NCBI GenBank assembly: GCA_031277535.1
Contig: JAITMD010000006.1
Span: 372,001-436,000, forward strand
Reading direction: 5' to 3'
Source of the DNA: Flavobacteriaceae bacterium
GTDB taxonomy: Bacteria > Bacteroidota > Bacteroidia > Flavobacteriales > Flavobacteriaceae
DNA: 64,000 nucleotides
Below are positions 26,987 to 36,547 of the stretch, piece after piece; position 1 is the first letter of the stretch; the number at the start of each line of letters is the position of its first letter. Both the position numbers and the translations under genes were made by a program. The notes beneath the pieces were generated by a model. It had not been told where the DNA came from, searched no databases, and saw only the letters and a program-made list of their open reading frames with translations.

Positions 26987-29402
26987 AGTTGATATACTTT
27001 AAAACATTAATACGTGTAGCTTGCCAAGCTTTAAATACAACTAAAACTAAGGAAAACAACATCAATACACTCCATGAAATTATAAAAGGAGACAACGTTA
27101 GTTCAATGCGATAAGCAAAACCTTCTAACCACAAATTCAACAAATAAACAACTGGATATACAGAGATAATAAATCCGACCATACAGTACATAAAATATCT
27201 TTTAGTTAATTGATAAATTAACTCTCCTGTTTCAGACCCAAGTACTTTGCGTATCGCAATTTCTTTCAATCTATTTTGAATATTAAATGCCACAATAGCA
27301 ATCAATCCAAACAAAGCAATAAATACAGAAACACTTGTTAATACTAAAAACAAAGTACGTTGATACAATGTACCTTCATAACTCTTTTTAAAATCTTGAT
27401 TAGCAAAAGTGTATTTTATAGGATATGTGTGATCTACTCTTTGTTTCCAAAACTGCTCTATTCTATCTAATGTCTGTTGTGTATTATGTGAATCAATCTT
27501 TACAGAGACAGATTGAAGTAAATTGTGAAACCAATTTGTCGCATTTGGCAAAAAATAAGTACATGGTTCTAATGAATTAGCAAAACCTTGTGTGTTCATA
27601 TCTTTTATTACTCCTATAATTCTAAAATAACGTCCATTCCATTCTACTTCCTTATCTAAAGCTTCATTTCCTAAATTAAACGCACGAACAAAAGCTTCAT
27701 TGACCAGAATTTTATCTAATGCATCTGTACTAAGTTTTGGATCAAAAAAACGTCCTTCTTTTATAGTAATATCAAAGACATCTTTGAACCCATAATCAAC
27801 AATTATATTACCGCTTTGATGTGCTACTTCTCCTATTCTATTAGTTGAACTACTGTAAAACCCAGGTCCAAAATTCACAGAGTGTTCTGTTACAGCCTTC
27901 ACTCCTTTTACCTTCTTAAAATCAGTAACAATCTGCTTAAAAAATGTATCTCTATTCTCCACATTATTGAGCTTAAATTGAATATTTACTACTTGTTCCC
28001 CTTTAAATCCTAAATCTTGATTTAGCATATAGTTTACCTGTTTATTTACAACAAGAGTAACTGTTAAGAAGAAAAAAGCAATAAAAAACTGAACAATTAA
28101 AAGTGAATTTCTAATAAGTAGTCCCGATTTACTTCTCATATAATTTCCCTTAAGCACCTTTAAAGTATCAAAAGAAGAAATAAACAATGCTGGCAATATT
28201 CCTGTTACTACAATTAGTAGTCCTATAATCAGTAATAACAAAGGAATAAACTCTTTAAAATAAAAAACTATTGTTCTATTAATTAACAAATTAAAATAAG
28301 GCAATATCATTTCTACAATGACCAATGAAATCAACATGCTAAAACCGATAGTTATACTTGTTTCAAATATAAACTGCCCTATCAATTGCTTTTTTGTGCC
28401 GCCTAAGGTTTTACGTATACCAACCTCTTTCGCACGATTAAAGCCATTAACCAAAGCCAAATTCACTGCATTTAATATAGACAACAACAATAATAATACA
28501 GCAGCACCAATTAACATATAAAGCATTTTTGACGCTGTTGCTCCTGCTCCTAATAAAACAGATTTAGGATTCAGATGAATATCATCGAGAGCATAAAAAT
28601 ACATCATGTCGTCTTTAGCAAGCTTTTTGTATTCGTCCTTTTCTACCCCTTCTTCTTTTGCATACAATTCAAATAGAGGATCCAGTAAATGGTCTGCCAA
28701 GCGTTTTTGTACTTCTGAAACAACAATTCCTTTATGGAATTTCGCCAACAAATTATAATTCCAGTCAGACCAATTACTTTCTCTATTGCGCTTTAAATCA
28801 TTTTCTATCGCATATGAAACCACTCCTTTAGGTGCTAATGAAGAATTTCCTGGTACATTGTATACAAATCGAACAAATAACACTTGCCCATCACTTAAAA
28901 CAACTGATTTTCCAATAGGGTTAACTCTCTTTCCAAACAATCGTTCAGCTTGTTCTATATTGATTGCAAGAGCATCTTTCCAATTTTTCTGGTACTCTTT
29001 AGCCGATCCGTAAACAGGTTCAAAAGGAAAGAATTCAAAAAAAGAAGCCTGTGCAGTTTTTAAATCATATAAAAAGTCTTTTCTATTTTCTATTTCAATA
29101 CTTGATTCTGGCCAATCATGAGACATAAAACAATAAGATTCTACAACCTCTTTTTGTTGATCCAACTGATTAGCGATAGGAGCTGGTAGCCAAGGAGCAG
29201 GAGTACCACTTAAATTCCTATAGCATTCATAAACTCTATCTTTATAGGGATTCCACTGATTATAACTTTTTTCATGCTTCCAATAAAGGATTGACAATAT
29301 CAATGCTGCAATACCTATAGAAAGTCCCAATACATTCAACACTGAAAAGAACTTGTTCTTCCAAATGTTTTTCACATACAATTTAAGCCAGTTAGTAATC
29401 AT
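26979..29402 (-). CDS. FtsX/MacB-type ABC permease (third of three)
   Basis: 807 residues with the duplicated layout of large Bacteroidota FtsX permeases: TM1 (~20-42), a periplasmic core, three TMs (~285-410), a fourth TM (~430-450), a second periplasmic core, and three final TMs (~680-800). FNRAKEVGIRKTLGGTKKQL and NRLKEIAIRKVLGSETGEL are the ATPase-coupling loops. The protein ends INVLKYINYE, a tail close to that of both sister permeases. No ATPase is fused, so it must use the single ATPase of the operon. Confidence 0.93.
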   Translation of the reverse strand: MITNWLKLYVKNIWKNKFFSVLNVLGLSIGIAALILSILYWKHEKSYNQWNPYKDRVYECYRNLSGTPAPWLPAPIANQLDQQKEVVESYCFMSHDWPESSIEIENRKDFLYDLKTAQASFFEFFPFEPVYGSAKEYQKNWKDALAINIEQAERLFGKRVNPIGKSVVLSDGQVLFVRFVYNVPGNSSLAPKGVVSYAIENDLKRNRESNWSDWNYNLLAKFHKGIVVSEVQKRLADHLLDPLFELYAKEEGVEKDEYKKLAKDDMMYFYALDDIHLNPKSVLLGAGATASKMLYMLIGAAVLLLLLSILNAVNLALVNGFNRAKEVGIRKTLGGTKKQLIGQFIFETSITIGFSMLISLVIVEMILPYFNLLINRTIVFYFKEFIPLLLLIIGLLIVVTGILPALFISSFDTLKVLKGNYMRSKSGLLIRNSLLIVQFFIAFFFLTVTLVVNKQVNYMLNQDLGFKGEQVVNIQFKLNNVENRDTFFKQIVTDFKKVKGVKAVTEHSVNFGPGFYSSSTNRIGEVAHQSGNIIVDYGFKDVFDITIKEGRFFDPKLSTDALDKILVNEAFVRAFNLGNEALDKEVEWNGRYFRIIGVIKDMNTQGFANSLEPCTYFLPNATNWFHNLLQSVSVKIDSHNTQQTLDRIEQFWKQRVDHTYPIKYTFANQDFKKSYEGTLYQRTLFLVLTSVSVFIALFGLIAIVAFNIQNRLKEIAIRKVLGSETGELIYQLTKRYFMYCMVGFIISVYPVVYLLNLWLEGFAYRIELTLSPFIISWSVLMLFSLVLVVFKAWQATRINVLKYINYE

Positions 29403-29422
29403 TAGAAATCCTTAATTAGTTA

Positions 29423-30232
29423 TTATCCTTTTTTAATCTGTCCTGATGAAGACACCTTTTTTTCTACAAGTTTAGCAGCACCAGTATAAATAATTCTTCC
29501 TGATGAACTTGCTTTTCCTTTTATCTCCTCAGACACATTCATATCTATTGAACCAGATGAACTTGCCTTACCATCTAATATTTTTGCAGTCAATCCTTTT
29601 CCATTAATAGACGCAGAACTTGATGCTGTTGCAACAACATCGTTAGCAGTACCAGAAACTTTCAAATTAGAAGAACTACTTGCTTCAAAATTTGCTCTAT
29701 TTGTTTTTAAATTGATATCCATATAAGCAGAAGAGCTGGATGCTATATTCGCTTGATTAGATACTTCAAAATTCCCTTCAATTGCAGAAGAAGAACTTGA
29801 TTCTAAAAACAAGTTATCTGTCTGTACTAAACCTCCTTGATAACTGGCTGAACTGCTTGTACTCACTTTCAGACTTTTTGATTTAGCCGTGTTTAGCAAA
29901 CGAAAATTAGCAGAAGAAGATACTCCAACCTCACTCAAAGTAGGGTTACTTGCATAAACCTTTACATTTTTTATTCTTAAAATCTTCCAACTACTTGGTT
30001 GATCTATATAAACCTTTAATACTCCATCAGCAGATACTTCTGTTTTCACATACTGTAAATCTTCTTTATCTTCTACTTCTACCACAACACTTTTATCTTT
30101 ACCATAAGTAAAGTCTAACCTTATACTTTGAGAAACCTTCATTTTGCTAAAATCAGCAACCTTTCTTGTATCCTTAACTTGTGCAAAAACACTTCCTCCT
30201 ACTAATAAGAAGAGTAACATTATTTTTTTCAT
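29423..30232 (-). CDS. GIN-domain (DUF2807) protein with a serine ladder
   Basis: 269 residues with a Sec signal peptide (cleavage near SVFAQ) and no lipobox. The GIN domain is a right-handed beta-helix; here nearly every turn contains SSS, for example STSSSASY, ESSSSSAI, ASSSSAYM, ASSSSNLK, ASSSASIN, KASSSGSI, KASSSGRI and VSSSGQI. Stacked turns would make a continuous serine ladder. It is translated between two permeases, 20 and 27 bases from its neighbours. Such proteins are thought to act in the envelope, with no proven function. A paralog is encoded in the same operon. Confidence 0.88.
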   Translation of the reverse strand: MKKIMLLFLLVGGSVFAQVKDTRKVADFSKMKVSQSIRLDFTYGKDKSVVVEVEDKEDLQYVKTEVSADGVLKVYIDQPSSWKILRIKNVKVYASNPTLSEVGVSSSANFRLLNTAKSKSLKVSTSSSASYQGGLVQTDNLFLESSSSSAIEGNFEVSNQANIASSSSAYMDINLKTNRANFEASSSSNLKVSGTANDVVATASSSASINGKGLTAKILDGKASSSGSIDMNVSEEIKGKASSSGRIIYTGAAKLVEKKVSSSGQIKKG

Positions 30233-30259
30233 ATTTATTCTATTTTATGGTTATTTATT

Positions 30260-32692
30260 CTATTCGTATTTAATGTATTTCAAAATATTTGTTTGAGTTG
30301 CTTTCCATGCTTTCACAAACACTATTAATGCTGTTAAGACTATAATAGCTATTAAACACAACACAAAAGGGGTAATAGCAATATCTATTCTAAAAGCATA
30401 ATGACTTAGCCATTTATTTAAAGAATAATAACTAGGAAACAAGGCAATCACAAACCCAAGAAAACAATAAAACAAATACTGCCCTGCTAATAGTTTTATT
30501 AAATGACTGGGTGTTGCCCCTAAAACTTTTCGTATAGCAATTTCTTTTAATCGGGAATTAATTGTAAATGAAACCAAGCTATACAAACCAAATAAAGCTA
30601 TAAATACTACTAAAAAATTCAACACCATAAACACATTGCGTTCCTGTATGGTTTTACTATACGTTGAAGCAAAACGCTTATCTACAAATTGATACATAAA
30701 TGGTGTATCAGAAATATTGTGCTTTTTCCATACCTTTTCAATAGCATCCATAACCTCTTTACTATGCTCAGACGTTATTTTAATAGACATCTCCTGTATA
30801 TTAGCTCCCCACCCTTTATCTCTATTCAAAGTCATAAAAAGAAGGGGTCTATAATCATGCTCCAATCCAAAAAGATTAAAATCTTTAACTACACCAACTA
30901 TAGTTAATCGTTCCCCATTCCAGTCAAATACTTTCCCTATAGGATTACTTTCCTTCATTAACGAAGCTGCTTTTTCATTAATCATTACATTGCTTATACT
31001 ATCTGAAGCCAACGTATTAGACAGTTTTCTACCTTCCTTTAATTTAATATCAAACAGATCAAGTGCATTATCATCCATTGATGCGACGCCAGCTTGCACT
31101 TGATTCCCCTTATAACTATATCCTGAAGAAGCATATCCTTTTCCTCCTAATAACAGCGTCCAAGTAGTTACATCCTCTACTCCTTTTATCTTTAAAACAT
31201 CCTTCTTTAATCGCTCATATACTTTTATTGGATCTTTTGTATCAGCTCTGAAATTGTACATCACAGCAACTACCTGTTTTGGTTTATATCCTAAATCTTT
31301 ATTCACCATATAGTTTACTTGCTGGTTTACAATGATTGAACCAATAATAAAAAAACAAGCTACAACAAACTGTACTGTCAACAACAAATTCTTAAACCAT
31401 ATTCCCTTTCTATTTCTCTTAATATTTCCTTTTAAAACCTCAACTGTTTTAAAACTGGAGATATATAAAGCTGGTATTGTTCCCACTAACAAAACAACTA
31501 TTGCTAAAAACAACAACAACTGAGGGATATATAAAAACACATTAAACGATAAACTTGCTCCAAAAAACACCCTCAAACTTGGTAAAGCAAATTCAACAAT
31601 CACGAAGGATAAAACAATTGATAATACACAAGTAATAAATGACTCAAAGTAATTTTGATACATTAAACTTCGTTGACTTGCACCAAATGTTTTACGCATG
31701 CCTACTTCCCTACCTCTATTCATTACTTGTACTGTAGTCAAATTGATGTAATTAAATACAGACAATAACAAAATCAACACTGATAATCCTAACGCAATAT
31801 ATATTCTTGCTACATTAGCCGCCTCTTCTGGTGTTGCATTAATATTTATATTGCTTACCATGCGCTGACTCTTTAAATCATTTAATAAGAATGTTAATGA
31901 AGCATATCCTTCTGACTTTTTAAATTCATCATTAGTCATTCCTTTTTTTGTTGCCTCAGGAGCAATAACCTCATGCTCATAAATATTTCTCAGACGCTTT
32001 TCAATAATTTCTTTATCCTTAGGGTTTTTCAATTTCAGCCATAAAGCACAATTGAAATTACCCCACGAAGCTTCTGCAATTGCATCTTTTTCTCTCTGAT
32101 CAAGAGCATTAAAAACTAAATTAGGATCTACTGAATTCTTTGTTTCTACTGACTTAAATACTCCTCTCACTGTATATGGAACTCCCCATGCAGTAATTAC
32201 CTTACCTATTGGATTACTACTCCCAAACATATAATCGGCATATGTATCTTTAATAAAAACCTGATCAGGCCCATTAAAAGGTTTTAATTTATCTCCACTT
32301 ATAATCTCAAAAGGAAATAACTTAAAGAAATTTGACTGACTAAATAGAGCACCTTTAAAAATCTTTTGCTCACCTTCAATAAATGATACTCCTTCTCTGT
32401 AATGATTATCTACATAAGCATATGATTCAATCTCAGGGGAAAGCTCTTTTACTTTTGATCCATAAGGGTATGATAACATTGGCCAGCTCTCCTTTTCTGA
32501 AAATCTTGTCTCAACACAAAACACTCGATTACTTTCTGGATGCCATGTATCATATGATTTTTCTTCACTATAATATAAATACGAGATAATCATAGCTGAT
32601 AGTCCTATCGCCATTCCAATAATAGTTAATAGGAAATAAAGCTTATTTCTTTTCACATTATACCAATATATTCTCAACCAATTCTTTAGCAT
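30260..32692 (-). CDS. FtsX/MacB-type ABC permease (second of three)
   Basis: 810 residues, same eight-helix, two-periplasmic-core plan as its two neighbours. Coupling loops are MNRGREVGMRKTFGASQRSL and NSRLKEIAIRKVLGATPSHL, and the C-terminus is TNILKYIKYE. The N-terminus MLKNWLRIYWYNVKRNKLYF matches the first-helix lead of the family. Divergence between the three permeases is large outside these loops, so the duplication is old. MacB-like systems usually do not move substrate through the membrane but transmit ATP-driven movement to periplasmic partners (mechanotransmission). Confidence 0.93.
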   Translation of the reverse strand: MLKNWLRIYWYNVKRNKLYFLLTIIGMAIGLSAMIISYLYYSEEKSYDTWHPESNRVFCVETRFSEKESWPMLSYPYGSKVKELSPEIESYAYVDNHYREGVSFIEGEQKIFKGALFSQSNFFKLFPFEIISGDKLKPFNGPDQVFIKDTYADYMFGSSNPIGKVITAWGVPYTVRGVFKSVETKNSVDPNLVFNALDQREKDAIAEASWGNFNCALWLKLKNPKDKEIIEKRLRNIYEHEVIAPEATKKGMTNDEFKKSEGYASLTFLLNDLKSQRMVSNININATPEEAANVARIYIALGLSVLILLLSVFNYINLTTVQVMNRGREVGMRKTFGASQRSLMYQNYFESFITCVLSIVLSFVIVEFALPSLRVFFGASLSFNVFLYIPQLLLFLAIVVLLVGTIPALYISSFKTVEVLKGNIKRNRKGIWFKNLLLTVQFVVACFFIIGSIIVNQQVNYMVNKDLGYKPKQVVAVMYNFRADTKDPIKVYERLKKDVLKIKGVEDVTTWTLLLGGKGYASSGYSYKGNQVQAGVASMDDNALDLFDIKLKEGRKLSNTLASDSISNVMINEKAASLMKESNPIGKVFDWNGERLTIVGVVKDFNLFGLEHDYRPLLFMTLNRDKGWGANIQEMSIKITSEHSKEVMDAIEKVWKKHNISDTPFMYQFVDKRFASTYSKTIQERNVFMVLNFLVVFIALFGLYSLVSFTINSRLKEIAIRKVLGATPSHLIKLLAGQYLFYCFLGFVIALFPSYYSLNKWLSHYAFRIDIAITPFVLCLIAIIVLTALIVFVKAWKATQTNILKYIKYE

Positions 32693-32694
32693 CT

Positions 32695-35070
32695 TTATTC
32701 GTATTTAATATATTCTATTATATTTCCTCTCAAAACTCTTCTAATCTTAATCAGTAAAACAATTACTGTAATCGCTGTCAAAACAAGAAAAGCCATAACA
32801 AACGAGTAGCCCTCTATTCCTACATTATAAGTAAATCGACTTACCCAATGCTCCATCAAACAATAAGAAGGATAAACAACCACAGTAAAAGCAAGGAGTA
32901 AAGCCATCACAAATGGACGTATAAACATCCAAATGATTTCTTTTGAACTTGCACCTAATACCTTTCTAATTGCTATCTCTTTTAACCTGCGTTCCATCAC
33001 AAAGGATAAAACAGCATAAACTCCAAAAATGGCAATTAACAATACAGCTATATTCCAAACGATAAACATATTTCGCTGTGATAAAGCATATTGGAATGTC
33101 TTATCAAATTGCTCATTTACAGCGATGTATTCAAAAGGATATTCATAATCTATAGCCACAATCCAATAGGTTTGTAATCGTTCTAAAGTTTCATCAAGCA
33201 TATCTGGTGCAATTTGAATCGAAGCAGATTCTATTGTATAGGGCATAAAATCAATATCTTTCCAATGAAACAGCAACATAGGCTTAATTCCTTCTTCAAA
33301 ACCATCTCTATAAAAATCCTGAATAACTCCCTGAATAATAAAAGTATTCCCTTCATAGGATATTACCTCTCCTAACACTTCTTCTGTTGTGGTATGCAAC
33401 AACTTTACAAACTTCTCATTTACAACTACTGTTGGTAAATCCTCCTCAATATTTTCTTTTTCTCCTTTAAATACAAACCCCATCATTTTCAAGTAATTCT
33501 CATCCACACCTTCCATAACAAAATCTGTGATTTTCTGCTGCTTATAATAAATTGTATGATTTTTATTTACTGAGTTCCTTTTAAAAGAAAGAGTTGATAA
33601 AGCGACATTTTGCACTCCTTGAATCTTTTTCAACTCATCTATTACTTTAGACTTTCGATACAGCTTACGTTTTATCTGTTGACTATATAGCTTCACTTGA
33701 TATACGTTTTCTCCCTTAAATCCTCTTTCCTTTTGCTGCATATAGTTTACTTGAGAGTGTACAATACCTCCTGCCATCAAAAAGAAAAAAGAAATCATTA
33801 ACTGAACAACCACAAATGCCATTCTCCAAAATTGTGAACGTTGTTTGAGTTTTAAACTCTTATAGTTGTATTGATTAGAAATATAACTTGCAAACAAAGC
33901 AGGAAATACTCCTCCAACACAAGTTGTAACGAGAATTACCAACAATAAAATCTCCCAATAGTATTTCCAATAAAAAGGTAATTCCTGATGTAAAAAACTA
34001 TTATATGTTGGCAAATTCAATTCAATAAAAACAAAAGCTATACTTAAAGCAATCAATGTATTCACTATTGTTTCAAACATCAGTTGCAAAATCACAACTC
34101 CTTTTGAAGCACCTACAACCCGTCTCAGAGAAAATTCCTTAACCCGACTCAATACATTGGCCTGATTGAAATTGGTATAGTTTAATAATGTCAATAAAAA
34201 CATCATCAAAGAACATCCCACAATTAACAATAAGGTTGTTTCATTTGTTTTCCCTTCCAATAAAGCAGCCTGCTTAGAGTCAAAACGAATATCTTTTAAA
34301 GCAACTAATTTGGTTTGTATGATATCTCCTTTTTCTTCAAAATATTTATTACGTTTTTTCTTATCATAATACACCTTATTCAAATCCTCTAACAATGCCG
34401 TATTTTGAATCCCTTTTGACTTTTTCAACAATAGTCCTCCTGCATTTTCTTGCCACAATGAAGGTGTATCAGTGCTGTTCCATTCCATATTTGGCAACAC
34501 TACTTCAGGCATTATTGTCGCATTATCATTCAACTCATACACTCCTCCAATCACATACTTTTGATGGGCCAAAGACAAGGTATCTCCTATAGGATTGACT
34601 GTTCCAAAAAACTCTTTTGCCAATCGAGTAGAGATAGCAATAGCGTACTCCTGTTCAAACACTTGTTCTTTACTGCCATACTTAAAAGTATAAGGGAAAA
34701 AGTCAAAGAACGTTTTTTGTGTATTCAATATTTTATTAATCACTCCTTGCTTATGCTCTGTTTCTCCATAAAAATCAAGATATTCCAAAGCGTAATAACA
34801 GTAGTTATCTACCTTTTTTTGATTAATTAAATAAGGTCCTACTCCTGCTGGTATAACAATTGAATTGGATTGTGCTCCCATCTCAAGATTCAACTCATAA
34901 ATCTGATCTCCATCAGGTATCCATTTGTTATAACTATACTCACTTTTTAAATAAGTAATCGCTAAAATAACAGACGCCATACCCACTGCAAGTCCCAAGA
35001 TATTCCATACAAAAAACATCTTTGACTTATTGATAACATTGAGATATACTTTAATCCAATTCTGCAACAT
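32695..35070 (-). CDS. FtsX/MacB-type ABC permease (first of three)
   Basis: 791 residues with two MacB-PCD/FtsX halves. Coupling loops are LSRVKEFSLRRVVGASKGVV and MERRLKEIAIRKVLGASSKE, and the chain ends GNIIEYIKYE. The first loop is the least conserved of the three (FSLRRV in place of VG[IM]RKT), which could mean that only the second half of this subunit engages the ATPase. It is 2 bases from the next permease gene and 6 bases from the upstream GIN gene. Confidence 0.93.
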   Translation of the reverse strand: MLQNWIKVYLNVINKSKMFFVWNILGLAVGMASVILAITYLKSEYSYNKWIPDGDQIYELNLEMGAQSNSIVIPAGVGPYLINQKKVDNYCYYALEYLDFYGETEHKQGVINKILNTQKTFFDFFPYTFKYGSKEQVFEQEYAIAISTRLAKEFFGTVNPIGDTLSLAHQKYVIGGVYELNDNATIMPEVVLPNMEWNSTDTPSLWQENAGGLLLKKSKGIQNTALLEDLNKVYYDKKKRNKYFEEKGDIIQTKLVALKDIRFDSKQAALLEGKTNETTLLLIVGCSLMMFLLTLLNYTNFNQANVLSRVKEFSLRRVVGASKGVVILQLMFETIVNTLIALSIAFVFIELNLPTYNSFLHQELPFYWKYYWEILLLVILVTTCVGGVFPALFASYISNQYNYKSLKLKQRSQFWRMAFVVVQLMISFFFLMAGGIVHSQVNYMQQKERGFKGENVYQVKLYSQQIKRKLYRKSKVIDELKKIQGVQNVALSTLSFKRNSVNKNHTIYYKQQKITDFVMEGVDENYLKMMGFVFKGEKENIEEDLPTVVVNEKFVKLLHTTTEEVLGEVISYEGNTFIIQGVIQDFYRDGFEEGIKPMLLFHWKDIDFMPYTIESASIQIAPDMLDETLERLQTYWIVAIDYEYPFEYIAVNEQFDKTFQYALSQRNMFIVWNIAVLLIAIFGVYAVLSFVMERRLKEIAIRKVLGASSKEIIWMFIRPFVMALLLAFTVVVYPSYCLMEHWVSRFTYNVGIEGYSFVMAFLVLTAITVIVLLIKIRRVLRGNIIEYIKYE

Positions 35071-35076
35071 AAACCT

Positions 35077-35829
35077 TTACTTTGCCTTTACTGATCCCAT
35101 TGAATCAGTATATTTTTTTATTTCTTTAGGGGTATTGTGATAGATTACTTTTCCCATTGAATCAGCATAAGCATTCAAACTTTCTGTTGGATACACCTCT
35201 GCTTTTCCCATTGAATCAACTTCTACCTTCACATATTTAGCCTTCAATCCTTTACCATCAAAAGAAGCAGCGCTATCTACATTTACATTTAATGTTTCCA
35301 CATCTCCAGTCACTACTACTTTACCAGCACTATCTACATTGGATTTCATCGTTTTAGCTACTACATTTCCTATATATTTTCCAGCAGAGTCCACATTAAT
35401 ACTAATTGTATTAACAGAAAAACTTGCATCTAAAGATCCTGTAGCATCTACTGCAATCTTAGCATTATCCCCAGTCACTCTTCCGTTTACTACTACTTTA
35501 GCTACTGTGCTTACCTCATAGTTTACAATTCCCTTTTGAGACAAGTTAATTTTAATGCTTCCTATGTTTTTAGTTCTCTTACTTGAGGGTTTCAACCCTA
35601 TAATCAATTTTGTTCCTGATTGTTTCACTTGAATCAACTCAGCGCCTACAGCATTATCTGTTACTATTTCTACTTTGTCAGAATCTTTTGATGCATCAAT
35701 TGTAACTGATATAGGCAAAGCCACATTCAACGATTGAACACCTCCTGAAATAGTGACCACTTGTTTTCCTTGCCCATACATAATAAAAGACAAAAGAGAC
35801 ATCGCTAATGCAATTAATATACGTACCAT
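35077..35829 (-). CDS. GIN-like beta-helix protein with an Asp-Ser ladder
   Basis: 250 residues, with a signal peptide ending near IMYGQ. It shares the repeat plan of the other GIN protein of this operon, but the turn motif is DSAG, DSMG or DATG rather than SSS: VDATGSLDA, VDSAGKYIG, VDSAGKVVV, VDSAASFDG, VDSMGKAEV, ADSMGKVIY, TDSMGSVKA. This would line one face of the helix with aspartate, suggesting cation binding. It follows the ATPase gene by 12 bases. Function is unknown. Confidence 0.85.
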   Translation of the reverse strand: MVRILIALAMSLLSFIMYGQGKQVVTISGGVQSLNVALPISVTIDASKDSDKVEIVTDNAVGAELIQVKQSGTKLIIGLKPSSKRTKNIGSIKINLSQKGIVNYEVSTVAKVVVNGRVTGDNAKIAVDATGSLDASFSVNTISINVDSAGKYIGNVVAKTMKSNVDSAGKVVVTGDVETLNVNVDSAASFDGKGLKAKYVKVEVDSMGKAEVYPTESLNAYADSMGKVIYHNTPKEIKKYTDSMGSVKAK

Positions 35830-35841
35830 AATTTTATTGTA

Positions 35842-36546
35842 TTATTCTGCAAAAACATCTACAATCTTCGTATTCTCTTTTTCTGATAAAATCATACCAT
35901 CCTTCATCAAAATAGTACGTTCAGAATACGAAGCATCATGTGTAGAGTGAGTTACCATAATAATAGTAGCTCCTTGTTGATGCAATTCTGTTAATAACTC
36001 CATTACTTCATTTCCATTCTTACTATCCAAATTACCTGTTGGCTCATCCGCCAAAATAATCTTTGGATTAGTTACTAAAGCTCTTCCAACAGCTACACGT
36101 TGTTGTTGTCCTCCAGATAATTGTTGCGGATAATGCTTTAAACGATGTACTATATTCAATCGTTCTGCTATTTCCATTACACGCTTCTTGCGTTCACTAC
36201 TTGATACTTTATTATAGATCAGGGGTAGTTCAATATTATCATACACAGACAATTCGTCTATAAGATTAAAGTTTTGAAATATAAATCCTATGTTCTCTTT
36301 TCTTATCTTTCCTCTTTGTCCTTCAGACAATCCAACCATCTCTTTATCCAACATCAAATAACTCCCCCCTGTAGCACTATCTAAAAGCCCAATAATATTT
36401 AGCAAAGTAGACTTACCACATCCTGAAGGTCCCATCACAGAGATAAACTCTCCTTGTTTTACATTCAACGATACATTGTTCAATGCTGTTGTCTCAACTT
36501 CTTCTGTCTGAAATACGCGAGACAATTGTTTTATTTCTATCACCAT
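35842..36546 (-). CDS. ABC transporter ATPase, LolD/MacB type
   Basis: 234 residues. Walker [10 protein letters not shown] (~38-46), signature [15 protein letters not shown], Walker [13 protein letters not shown] and the switch His in MVTHS are intact. It is the only ATPase in the operon, so it must serve all three permeases as a homodimer under one or more of them. The closest family members are the LolCDE/MacB/FtsEX exporters, which act on lipoproteins, peptides or cell-wall enzymes. Confidence 0.96.
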   Translation of the reverse strand: MVIEIKQLSRVFQTEEVETTALNNVSLNVKQGEFISVMGPSGCGKSTLLNIIGLLDSATGGSYLMLDKEMVGLSEGQRGKIRKENIGFIFQNFNLIDELSVYDNIELPLIYNKVSSSERKKRVMEIAERLNIVHRLKHYPQQLSGGQQQRVAVGRALVTNPKIILADEPTGNLDSKNGNEVMELLTELHQQGATIIMVTHSTHDASYSERTILMKDGMILSEKENTKIVDVFAE

Positions 36547-36547
36547 A

